Positions 18,205-26,525 of a DNA stretch of 64,000 bases are shown here, piece by piece. The DNA lies in NCBI RefSeq assembly GCF_900101605.1, contig NZ_FMUR01000013.1:1-64000 (forward strand), written 5' to 3'. The stretch's first letter is position 1. Each line of letters opens with the position of its first letter. A program made the translations under genes and the position numbers. The stretch comes from Butyrivibrio hungatei (lineage in GTDB: Bacteria; Bacillota; Clostridia; Lachnospirales; Lachnospiraceae). The notes under the pieces were generated by a model that saw only the letters and a list, made by a program, of their open reading frames with translations, was not told the DNA's origin and made no database searches.

Positions 18205-20160
18205 ATGCAATACAATTTTTACTTTGACACATGTGCGTTATGTATACTGGCAACGATCGGAATAATCTCTTTGTCCAGAAAAAGAGTTCCGTCGTCGAGA
18301 GAGAAAGTTTATTCGATGCTTCTTTCTGCCGTATTTCTGTCGACGCTTTTTGAAAGAATAGAGACATTTCTGCAGATGAATCCGTATGAGGGTGCGTGGT
18401 ATCACTATGCGGAGATGTTTTGCGGAAGTTTTTATTTTCTTGCTCATCTTGGATCGGGGCTATGTTACCTGTTATATATCATGGCCGTTCTGGATATCTT
18501 TTATGACACTAAATCCGTCAAAGGCTTCTTTGTGGTATATCTCGGATATGTCATCGGAATCATAACGGTCATAATGAACTGTTTCAGCCCGCTTTTATTT
18601 GGATATGACGAAAAGGGAATATATTTTAGAGGCGATCTGATAATTGGATTTTATTTGATTGCTTTATATTACATCATGTATGGAGTAACTTTGACGCTGA
18701 AATACAGCAATCTCATGAGATTAAAGACCAAGGTGATCATACTTACTCATGTCGGTTTTGTTGCTGCGGGTATCTATCTGCAGTATTGCTATCCCCAGCT
18801 TCTTATAGAAAATTTTCTCAGTACGATCAGTATAACCCTCGTCTTTATAACGCTTCAAAATCCGAGTGATATGGTGGACGGAAGGATAAATGTCCTTAAC
18901 AGAAGAGCCTTTTTTGAGACACTCGGTCTTAAGATAAAAAAGAAAACACCGCATTATATAGTTTTTGTGACGATAGACAATGTCAGGGCTCTCAGCTCCG
19001 AGATCGGAAATAATCAGACCGACGGCGTTATCAAGACAATCGCCGATTATCTTAAAAAGGTGGGAAGAAGGGAGCTTAACATCGTCACTTATGTTTACAG
19101 ATACAGCGATAATATTTTTGCGATATCGGTAAATACGAATGATAAAAAAAGAGCCGAGTCTCTTATGTATAAGATTTCTACAAGGATTCGCGAACCCTGG
19201 AACTATATGGATATGACCATAAAGGCAGAGTGCCATTGTTTTATGATGAGCTATCCCGAAAACTACGCCGGCCTTGCGGAGCTTATGTCGAAGGTTGAGC
19301 TTATAAGCGCGGATGTGGCACAGTATTCGGAAGTTGTGATCGACATCGGCAAGATAGGCTTTACTAAAAAACTTGGTGCGTATGACTACGAAGTTCTTGC
19401 AAAGAAGAATATTGCCGAGAAAAGAGCAATCGTTAAATTCAGGCCTATTCTTTCCAAAATTTACAGGATAGATTACACGGCTGAAGCAACGTGCTATATC
19501 TACGACGATAACGAAAGAGAACTTGAAGTAAGAGAGTACATTGAGGATAACGGAACAACTCAGACCATAATCGATATTGATGAGTATGTTCTGAAGAATA
19601 CGCTGAGAATGCTCGCTTTTTGGAATGCCGGAGATAAGAATGGCAAGTACAGAGCAATCATACCGATGTCGCAGGCGGAAATATCAAGGACGGATTTTTT
19701 AAGGCGATTTAAGGCACATCTTAAAGAGGAAAAAGTCGAAGGGTCATGGATCAGCTTAAAACTCACTGAGACGGCGATAACAACTATGAATAATGTCGCC
19801 GAAAGAAATCTTAAGATGCTCGGTGATATCAATGTCAGCATTATTGTTGATGAATACGGAAACGGATACGGAAATATCGAGAGAATACTCTCACTTCCGG
19901 TTGTTCAGGTGAATTTTGCAAAGAGCCTCATCAGGATGGCGAAAAAATCAAAGCGGATGATGAGCGTCACAACAGGTCTTGTAAATATGTTTCATGATAT
20001 AAGTCTTTTTGTGTGTGCTTCGGGAGTGGATACACCTGAAGATAAAGATGTGGCGGAAGAAATCGGTTGCGATTATCTTATAGGCAATTATGTGGGAAAA
20101 CCTGTTAATGACAGTTCATATGTGAACAGAATTGATGAGTATTTTGAGAAGGGGTATTGA
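18205..20160 (+). CDS. Membrane protein with degenerate GGDEF and EAL domains
   Basis: 651 residues. About seven or eight hydrophobic helices fill residues 5-215. A GGDEF-fold domain follows (VLNRRAFFETL, TIDNVRALSSEIG) but the signature position reads YRYSDNIFAIS, so no cyclase site is left. The C-terminal EAL-fold domain is also degenerate: the ExLxR motif is lost (KFRPILSK then TAEATCYIY), and the later blocks read SLKLTETA and VDEYGNGYGN instead of the metal-binding DDFGTG. It is likely a sensor or c-di-GMP-binding protein without catalysis. GCGGAG precedes the ATG at 18205. Its stop overlaps the start of the next, intact EAL gene, implying a functional pair. Confidence 0.83.
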   Translation: MQYNFYFDTCALCILATIGIISLSRKRVPSSREKVYSMLLSAVFLSTLFERIETFLQMNPYEGAWYHYAEMFCGSFYFLAHLGSGLCYLLYIMAVLDIFYDTKSVKGFFVVYLGYVIGIITVIMNCFSPLLFGYDEKGIYFRGDLIIGFYLIALYYIMYGVTLTLKYSNLMRLKTKVIILTHVGFVAAGIYLQYCYPQLLIENFLSTISITLVFITLQNPSDMVDGRINVLNRRAFFETLGLKIKKKTPHYIVFVTIDNVRALSSEIGNNQTDGVIKTIADYLKKVGRRELNIVTYVYRYSDNIFAISVNTNDKKRAESLMYKISTRIREPWNYMDMTIKAECHCFMMSYPENYAGLAELMSKVELISADVAQYSEVVIDIGKIGFTKKLGAYDYEVLAKKNIAEKRAIVKFRPILSKIYRIDYTAEATCYIYDDNERELEVREYIEDNGTTQTIIDIDEYVLKNTLRMLAFWNAGDKNGKYRAIIPMSQAEISRTDFLRRFKAHLKEEKVEGSWISLKLTETAITTMNNVAERNLKMLGDINVSIIVDEYGNGYGNIERILSLPVVQVNFAKSLIRMAKKSKRMMSVTTGLVNMFHDISLFVCASGVDTPEDKDVAEEIGCDYLIGNYVGKPVNDSSYVNRIDEYFEKGY

Positions 20161-22112
20161 TGGAATTTTTAACCGATCCGAACAACTATGATGCTTGTTT
20201 GTCCATATCGGCGCTTGTGCTGATGGTAGTTATCATAATTATACATTCTTCGGAAGAGTTTTCTTACGGAAAGCAGAGTCGTATCTTCGGCGAACTTGTC
20301 ATAGTCGGAACGATTCTTAATGTGATGGGACTTATTCACATTCTGTGGGTTAACAACAGATGGATGAAAGACAGTTTGTCATATGAGATAAACTGCTTTG
20401 TTGTTATGGTGGAAAAGATGATGTCGTATCTTATTGCATTCTTTTCCCTCCTGTATCTGCTGGCTATTTTTGGAATACAGTTAAATAAGTTGTGGAAAAA
20501 ACTTGTAATACTTTTACCGACTGTGTTTACAATGCTTATTTTGCTATTGGGGTATCTTACGGATTATTTTTATTACTTCGATCATAACGGTGAGATTATC
20601 TATTTTTTCCCGAATCAGTTTCTTGTAAGCATCGGGATAGTTATGTATCTTATCTTTGCGTTTTATCTGATGTTTAAATACGGAAGGGCGCTGGCGAGCG
20701 AAAAATCCATGGCGCTTTGTATGTATTATATTCTGATGTTCCTTGGAGTTCCGATGAGAATCGCATTCAGAACGGGGACGGTGTTTGAGTTCAGCGTTGC
20801 GATATCTCTTTTGCTGTGCGTTTTTACATTCCAGAATCCAAGTGAATTTGTGGATAGGATGTCCGGAGTCGGTACAAAAAATGCCTTGAATTTTGCGGTT
20901 TATACAAGACTTTTGCAGAAAAAGCCCTTTACGCTTATGGAAATAAGAGTGGACAAACTTTCAATAATGATTGGAAGTGAAGCGGTGGAAGTGGCATCGG
21001 ATCTTTTGAGACAGATGACAGATTTTTTGAAAAAGACCGATCCCAAAGCGGAAGTTTTTATCCCGAGAGACAGCTTTTTTGCCCTGCTGATCCCTGGCAT
21101 GAAATCAAATTCGGAGGATGTAGATAAGCTTTCGGATGAAATAAAAGCGAGATTTAAAGAGCCCTTCAAATTAAAGAATCTGGAGGTCAGCTTTGATGTG
21201 AGCACAAGCGCGATAGGATTTCCGGATGACGTCAAGACGATAGAGAGATTTGATGAGATAAGCAATATGATGTACAAGGCACTTTCGAGGGACAGCAGAT
21301 ATGTGCTCAGGGTGTCGGATCTTAATTTAAAGCATATTGAGTATGACAAAAAGATTGGAAATCTTGTGCGCCATGCTCTTGATAACGGTTTATTGGAAGT
21401 CTACTATCAGCCTATCTATTCGCCCGTTACCGGAAAGTTTTCTTCGTGTGAGGCGCTTATAAGGCTCAAGGATCCCAGAGCGGGCTATATTTCTCCTGCG
21501 GTATTTATGCCTATAGCCGAGAAAAACGGCACGGTTCTTGGAATCGACAGATTTGTGCTCTCATCAGTATGTGAGATGCTGGCAACTACAAAGGCGATAA
21601 GCTACGGCCTTGAATATGTTGAAGTTAATCTATCTGTTGTTGACTGCATCCAGACCAATCTGGCGGAGAGTATACTCAATATTTTGAAAGAGCGTAATAT
21701 CGGACCTTCAAGGATAAATCTTGAGATAACCGAGACCTGGGATAAAGACGTAACGTCCGTGATCGATCAGAATATCCGAAAACTTATGAGCTCCGGAATT
21801 ACTTTTTCCATGGACGATTTCGGAACGGGATATTCAAATTTTTCAAGGCTTGCAGATATGCCTGTAAAGATATTCAAGCTTGATAAGAGCACTGTTCAGG
21901 CTGCGTTCGAATCAGAGAATTCGTACATGATCATGTATAATATGATAAAGATAATCAAGAGCCTCGGAAAAGAAATAGTGGCTGAGGGAGTTGAGACGGG
22001 AGAGCAGGCAAAGCAGATAATAAGACTTGGGTGTGACCATATTCAGGGCTTTTTCTATGCAAGACCAATGCCGAAAGATCAGTTCCTTGAGTTCCTGCAG
22101 AATAATAATTAG
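20160..22112 (+). CDS. Membrane-bound c-di-GMP phosphodiesterase (EAL)
   Basis: 650 residues: about seven transmembrane helices (residues 10-225), a degenerate GGDEF-like domain (signature replaced by RDSFFAL), and a complete EAL domain with YYQPIYS, EALIRL, VNLS, EITETW, MDDFGTGYSNF, FKLDKS, AEGVE and QGFFYARP. It should cleave cyclic di-GMP to pGpG at the membrane. The ATG at 20160 overlaps the TGA of the previous gene and AAGGGG lies upstream, so translation is coupled to its degenerate paralogue. With pilT and the HD protein nearby, control of surface motility is a reasonable but unproven role. Confidence 0.92.
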   Translation: MEFLTDPNNYDACLSISALVLMVVIIIIHSSEEFSYGKQSRIFGELVIVGTILNVMGLIHILWVNNRWMKDSLSYEINCFVVMVEKMMSYLIAFFSLLYLLAIFGIQLNKLWKKLVILLPTVFTMLILLLGYLTDYFYYFDHNGEIIYFFPNQFLVSIGIVMYLIFAFYLMFKYGRALASEKSMALCMYYILMFLGVPMRIAFRTGTVFEFSVAISLLLCVFTFQNPSEFVDRMSGVGTKNALNFAVYTRLLQKKPFTLMEIRVDKLSIMIGSEAVEVASDLLRQMTDFLKKTDPKAEVFIPRDSFFALLIPGMKSNSEDVDKLSDEIKARFKEPFKLKNLEVSFDVSTSAIGFPDDVKTIERFDEISNMMYKALSRDSRYVLRVSDLNLKHIEYDKKIGNLVRHALDNGLLEVYYQPIYSPVTGKFSSCEALIRLKDPRAGYISPAVFMPIAEKNGTVLGIDRFVLSSVCEMLATTKAISYGLEYVEVNLSVVDCIQTNLAESILNILKERNIGPSRINLEITETWDKDVTSVIDQNIRKLMSSGITFSMDDFGTGYSNFSRLADMPVKIFKLDKSTVQAAFESENSYMIMYNMIKIIKSLGKEIVAEGVETGEQAKQIIRLGCDHIQGFFYARPMPKDQFLEFLQNNN

Positions 22113-22175
22113 ATTGCAATGCAGGCTGTGTGAGTGTAAAATTTATGCTTGATTATAATTTAAGGATGGTAAAGT

Positions 22176-23441
22176 ATGGCACTGATAAAGAAACCGGTAA
22201 CCGGAATGAAGGACATTCTTCCTTCCGAGATGCAACTTAGAGACTATTGTATAGGAATTATTAAGAAGACATATGCTGAGTTTGGCTTCACATCTATCGA
22301 GACACCTTGTGTTGAGTCGCTTGCAAACCTTAACAGCAAGCAGGGCGGTGAGAATGAGAAGCTTATTTTCAAGGTGATGAAGAGAGGCGAGAAGCTTAAT
22401 CTGGAGACTGCCAAGGAAGAGAACGACCTTACGGATTCGGGACTTCGCTATGACCTTACGGTTCCGCTTGTTCGTTTTTATGCAAATCATGCAAATGAGC
22501 TTCCTGCTCCTTTTAAGGCACTTCAGATGGGAAATGTCTGGAGAGCGGACAGACCGCAGAAGGGCAGATACCGTCAGTTTATGCAGTGCGATATTGATAT
22601 ATTGGGAGAACCTTCAAATCTTGCGGAGATAGAGCTTATTCTTGCAACAACCACAACGCTTGGAAATCTCGGCTTCAAGGATTTCAAGATCCGCATCAAT
22701 GACAGAAGAATCTTGAAGGCAATGGCTTCATACAGCGGATTCCCTGAAGAAAAGTTCGACGATGTATTCATCACACTTGATAAGATGGATAAGATCGGAC
22801 TTGACGGAGTAAAAGAGGAACTTATCAAGGACGGCTATGATGCAGGTTCTGTTGAAAAGTATATAGAGCTTTTTGAACTTATCGGCGAAAAGAGCGGAAT
22901 AGATGCGCTTAAGGCAGTTGCCGACAAGATAAGTGATAATCTTGATGCTGAGGTCAGCGAAGGTCTTACTGAGATTATCGATAGCGTAGAGAAGACAAAG
23001 TCAGCTCAGTTCGAGATGGTATTCGATCCCACACTTGTTCGCGGAATGAGTTATTACACAGGTACAATCTTTGAAGTATCTATGCCTCAGTACGGCGGAA
23101 GCTGCGGTGGCGGCGGAAGATACGATAAGATGGTAGGCAAGTTCCTCGGACAGGATACGCCTGCATGTGGTTTCTCCATAGGATTTGAGAGAATCATCAT
23201 GATAATGATGGATGAAGGATTTAAGATCCCGGGTGCAAGCAAGAAGGTTGCCTTCCTTATCGAGAAGGGTATAAAGGGCGACAGACTTGCCGAGATCATA
23301 TCCGAAGCACAGAAGGAGAGAGCGGAAGGAAAGCAGGTTCTTGTTGTTCGCATGAACAAAAACAAGAAGTTCCAAAAGCAGAATCTTACAGAGCAGGGAT
23401 ATGAGGAATTCAGGGATTTTTACGAGAAGCCGCTTGATTAA
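22176..23441 (+). CDS. hisS: Histidyl-tRNA synthetase
   Basis: A 421-residue class II aminoacyl-tRNA synthetase. Motif 1 lies around GFTSIETPC; motif 2 is NVWRADRPQKGRYRQFMQCD; the histidine-binding pieces LVRGMSYYTG and the glycine-rich CGGGGRYD are present; motif 3 is GFSIGFERI. The full motif set and an anticodon-binding domain at the C-terminus argue for the enzyme and not the HisZ paralogue. It is not next to aspS, its frequent partner in Firmicutes, but stands alone before the CorC-type gene. Confidence 0.96.
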   Translation: MALIKKPVTGMKDILPSEMQLRDYCIGIIKKTYAEFGFTSIETPCVESLANLNSKQGGENEKLIFKVMKRGEKLNLETAKEENDLTDSGLRYDLTVPLVRFYANHANELPAPFKALQMGNVWRADRPQKGRYRQFMQCDIDILGEPSNLAEIELILATTTTLGNLGFKDFKIRINDRRILKAMASYSGFPEEKFDDVFITLDKMDKIGLDGVKEELIKDGYDAGSVEKYIELFELIGEKSGIDALKAVADKISDNLDAEVSEGLTEIIDSVEKTKSAQFEMVFDPTLVRGMSYYTGTIFEVSMPQYGGSCGGGGRYDKMVGKFLGQDTPACGFSIGFERIIMIMMDEGFKIPGASKKVAFLIEKGIKGDRLAEIISEAQKERAEGKQVLVVRMNKNKKFQKQNLTEQGYEEFRDFYEKPLD

Positions 23442-23476
23442 AGAATTTTGACCGCGGTTATTGAGGAGGAATTTTA

Positions 23477-24757
23477 TTGGACACCCACTTAGTCAGAATA
23501 ATTACCCTGGTAATATTGGTTCTGTTGTCTGCGTTTTTTTCATCGGCCGAGACGGCATACATGACGATTAACAGAGTCAGGATCAAGGCTCTTGCAGATG
23601 ATGGGAATAAAAAAGCGGGGAGGATCCTTACAATATATGACGATCCGCAGAAGATGCTTTCGGCGATACTTATCGGCAATAACATCGTAAATCTGAGTGC
23701 TTCGGCGCTTATGACTGTGTTTGTCACGGATATGTGGGGGAATCTTTATATCGGACTCGGAACCGGCGCGCTTACTTTGGTGGTGCTGATATTTGGTGAG
23801 ATCATACCGAAAACAATAGCCAAGGCATATGCGGAGAGCATGGCGCTTTTTTATGAGCCTTGCATAGAACTTGTAATGATTCTTATGGTCCCGTTTAGTT
23901 TTATTATAAACGGCATAGCGACCGCACTGCTTAAGATATTCAGGATAGATACCAACAAACAGCAGAAGGTGACCGAAAATGAGCTCAAGACATATGTGGA
24001 TGTAAGTCATGAAGACGGCGTTATCGAAAGCGATGAGAAGAAGATGATATTTAATCTTTTTGATTTCAGCGATGCGCTTGCAAAAGATATCATGATTCCA
24101 AGGATAGATATGAGCTGCGTAAGTTCAGACGCCGATTACAACGAAGTGATGCGCGTATTCAAAGAGGATATGTATACCAGAATTCCCGTGTATGACGGGA
24201 ACGATCAGGATAATATCATAGGTCTTATAAATGTGAAGGATCTCATTCTCATCAAAGATAAAGAGAATTTCAAGGCGAAAGACCATATAAGAAAAGCGTA
24301 TTACACTTATGAATACAAGAAAACGTCGGACCTTCTTGTTGAAATGAGGGAAAAGACAAGGAGCGTAGCCTTTGTTCTTTCCGAATACGGTTCAACGGTG
24401 GGAATGATAACGCTTGAGGATCTTCTTGAGGAGATAGTCGGTGAGATAAGAGACGAGTATGATCTTGATGAAGCGGAACTTATCAAGAATGTGGGCGGAA
24501 GAAAGTATCTCGTTGAAGGAAACATGAAGCTTGCAGATATAAATGATGCTCTCGGTACCGATTTTTCATCGGAAGATTACGATTCTATCGGCGGTCTTAT
24601 GATAGAGAATCTGGACAGACTTCCGAGCTACGGTGAGACGGTTACTCTCGAGAACGGAATTACGCTGACGGCAAGAGGAATCAAGAGAAACAGAATCACA
24701 AAAGTTCTCATGACAGTCAACTGTGAACTATCGAAGGAACAAAAAGAAACACTTTAA
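23477..24757 (+). CDS. CNNM/CorC-type hemolysin-family transporter
   Basis: 426 residues with the full domain order of the HlyC/CorC family: DUF21/CNNM membrane domain of four helices (FFSSAETAYMTINRVR, GEIIPKTIAK), two CBS domains (IMIPRIDMSCVS; VAFVLSEYGSTVGMITLEDLLEEIVGEI broken at the usual site), and the C-terminal CorC_HlyC domain. The family moves Mg2+ or other divalent ions, regulated by nucleotide at the CBS pair. The start is a TTG at 23477 with GAGGAGGA 7 bases upstream. No partner gene is obvious. Confidence 0.93.
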   Translation: MDTHLVRIITLVILVLLSAFFSSAETAYMTINRVRIKALADDGNKKAGRILTIYDDPQKMLSAILIGNNIVNLSASALMTVFVTDMWGNLYIGLGTGALTLVVLIFGEIIPKTIAKAYAESMALFYEPCIELVMILMVPFSFIINGIATALLKIFRIDTNKQQKVTENELKTYVDVSHEDGVIESDEKKMIFNLFDFSDALAKDIMIPRIDMSCVSSDADYNEVMRVFKEDMYTRIPVYDGNDQDNIIGLINVKDLILIKDKENFKAKDHIRKAYYTYEYKKTSDLLVEMREKTRSVAFVLSEYGSTVGMITLEDLLEEIVGEIRDEYDLDEAELIKNVGGRKYLVEGNMKLADINDALGTDFSSEDYDSIGGLMIENLDRLPSYGETVTLENGITLTARGIKRNRITKVLMTVNCELSKEQKETL

Positions 24758-24772
24758 TATTTCAGAAATATA

Positions 24773-24781
24773 TGGTATACT
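24773..24781 (+). promoter_or_regulatory. Extended -10 promoter of scfA
   Basis: TGGTATACT combines a TGn extension with a good -10 (TATACT, 24776-24781). No clear -35 is seen. It gives scfA a leader of about 55 bases. Confidence 0.4.
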
Positions 24782-24843
24782 GAGTCGATGTATAAGGCTC
24801 AGAAACTATAAGTATTTTGAGGCAAACAGTAGGAGGAAAATCG

Positions 24844-24990
24844 ATGAAGCACGTTAAGTCTTTGATTACAAGAAATCTTAAAGAATCAATGAAGAAGGGC
24901 GGATGCGGTGAGTGCCAGACATCATGCCAGTCAGCATGCAAGACATCATGCACAGTTGGAAATCAGAGCTGTGAGCAGCTTAGCAAATAA
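24844..24990 (+). CDS. scfA: SCIFF precursor peptide (six-cysteine RiPP precursor)
   Basis: A 48-residue peptide starting MKHVKSLITRNLKES and carrying six cysteines in its second half (residues 21, 24, 28, 32, 36, 43) within GGCGECQTSCQSACKTSC. This is the SCIFF family (six cysteines in forty-five residues), present almost universally in Clostridia. The radical SAM enzyme encoded next turns one Cys-Thr/Cys-acceptor pair into a thioether crosslink. AGGAGG (24832-24837) precedes the ATG. The function of mature SCIFF is not known. Confidence 0.97.
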   Translation: MKHVKSLITRNLKESMKKGGCGECQTSCQSACKTSCTVGNQSCEQLSK

Positions 24991-25015
24991 TAAGGTTTAA
25001 TTAATGTAAAAATTA

Positions 25016-25045
25016 GGCGGGCAGCGGCCATGGTCGCTGCCCGCC
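25016..25045 (+). promoter_or_regulatory. GC-rich hairpin between scfA and scfB
   Basis: GGCGGGCAGCG (25016-25026) pairs perfectly with CGCTGCCCGCC (25035-25045) across an 8-base loop. There is no T run, so partial termination, or protection of the scfA message from 3' decay, is more likely than full termination. It would set more precursor than enzyme. Confidence 0.75.
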
Positions 25046-25068
25046 GTATGTAGGTTACGGGAGATATT

Positions 25069-26499
25069 ATGATTCACGCATATAAGAACAATGGGTATAA
25101 TATTGTTCTGGATGTTAATAGCGGATCGGTACATGTTGTTGACGATGTGGTTTTTGACCTTGTCACAATTATTGAGGAGAAGCTTAAGAGAACATACGGC
25201 ACTGCAGCGGCACCGGAAGGTCAGACTACAGTTATTACGGGCGAACTTGACAGGTTGTATAAAGGTGTCTTGGCAAAGACAGATCTGGCATCTAAATATT
25301 CAACCGAGGATATAAAAGAGGGAATCGAAGAGATTCTTGAACTCAGAGCATCGCAGGTTCTTTTCACAGACGATGTTTATGAGGGATATGTGGATGATTT
25401 TCAGAACAGAGAAACCGTTGTTAAGGCACTTTGCCTGAATGTGGCTCACGACTGCAATTTGAGATGTAAGTATTGCTTTGCCGATGAAGGTGAGTATCAC
25501 GGCAGAAGAGCACTTATGAGCGAAGAAGTCGGAAAGGCTGCGCTTGATTTCCTTGTAAAGAATTCAGGCGGAAGAAAGAACCTTGAAGTCGATTTCTTTG
25601 GCGGCGAGCCCCTTATGAACTGGGAAGTTGTCAAGAAGCTCGTTGAGTACGGTCGCTCAATTGAAAAAGAATATGACAAGAATTTCCGTTTCACTATCAC
25701 AACAAACGGAACTCTTTTAAATGATGAGATACTTAAGTTTGTTAATAAGGAGATGGGCAATATTGTCCTTTCGATTGACGGACGAAAGGAAGTAAATGAT
25801 GCAATGCGTCCGAGAGCGGGCGGACAGGGATGTTATGATGATATTGTTCCTAAGTATCAGAAGGTAGCGGAGAGCCGTCACCAGTTAAGATACTTCGTTC
25901 GCGGAACGTTTACTCATGCAAACCTTGATTTTTCTGAGGATGTAAAGCATCTTGCAGAGCTTGGATTTAAGCAGATATCCGTAGAGCCTGTAGTTGCTTC
26001 GCCTGAAGACTGGTATGCATTTAAGGATGAGGATATTCCGATCATCTGTGAAGAGTACGACAAACTTGCAAAGTATTATATTGAGAAACACAAGGAAGGA
26101 AAAGGATTTAATTTCTTCCACTTTAACATAGATCTTGAGGGTGGCCCCTGTGTTGCCAAGAGATTGTCAGGTTGCGGTTCGGGATGCGAGTACCTCGGTG
26201 TAACACCTTGGGGAGATCTGTATCCCTGCCATCAGTTTGTTGGAAATGAAGACTTTATCATGGGTAATGTCTTCGATGGAATAACCAGACCGGACATAAG
26301 AGATAAATTCAAGAAGAGCAATGTATATTCAAGACCTGAGTGTCAGAAATGTTTTGCAAGGTATTATTGCAGCGGTGGTTGTGCTGCTAACGCATACAAT
26401 TTCAACGGAGATATCAATGCAACTTACAAGCATGGTTGTGAGCTTCAGAGAAAACGTATAGAGTGTGCGATTATGATTAAAGCGGCGTTGGCCGAATAA
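25069..26499 (+). CDS. scfB: Thioether crosslink-forming SCIFF maturase (radical SAM/SPASM)
   Basis: 476 residues: an N-terminal peptide-recognition (RRE-like) region of about 100 residues, the radical SAM core with CNLRCKYCFAD (CxxxCxxC), FFGGEPLMNW, and a C-terminal SPASM domain with the expected cysteines (CGSGCEYLGVTPWGDLYPCH; CQKCFARYYCSGGC; HGCELQ) for two auxiliary 4Fe-4S clusters. It installs a thioether in ScfA. It follows scfA after a strong hairpin and is 26 bases ahead of secDF. Confidence 0.97.
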   Translation: MIHAYKNNGYNIVLDVNSGSVHVVDDVVFDLVTIIEEKLKRTYGTAAAPEGQTTVITGELDRLYKGVLAKTDLASKYSTEDIKEGIEEILELRASQVLFTDDVYEGYVDDFQNRETVVKALCLNVAHDCNLRCKYCFADEGEYHGRRALMSEEVGKAALDFLVKNSGGRKNLEVDFFGGEPLMNWEVVKKLVEYGRSIEKEYDKNFRFTITTNGTLLNDEILKFVNKEMGNIVLSIDGRKEVNDAMRPRAGGQGCYDDIVPKYQKVAESRHQLRYFVRGTFTHANLDFSEDVKHLAELGFKQISVEPVVASPEDWYAFKDEDIPIICEEYDKLAKYYIEKHKEGKGFNFFHFNIDLEGGPCVAKRLSGCGSGCEYLGVTPWGDLYPCHQFVGNEDFIMGNVFDGITRPDIRDKFKKSNVYSRPECQKCFARYYCSGGCAANAYNFNGDINATYKHGCELQRKRIECAIMIKAALAE

Positions 26500-26525
26500 G
26501 AAAAATTCATGGGAGGAACTGTATA

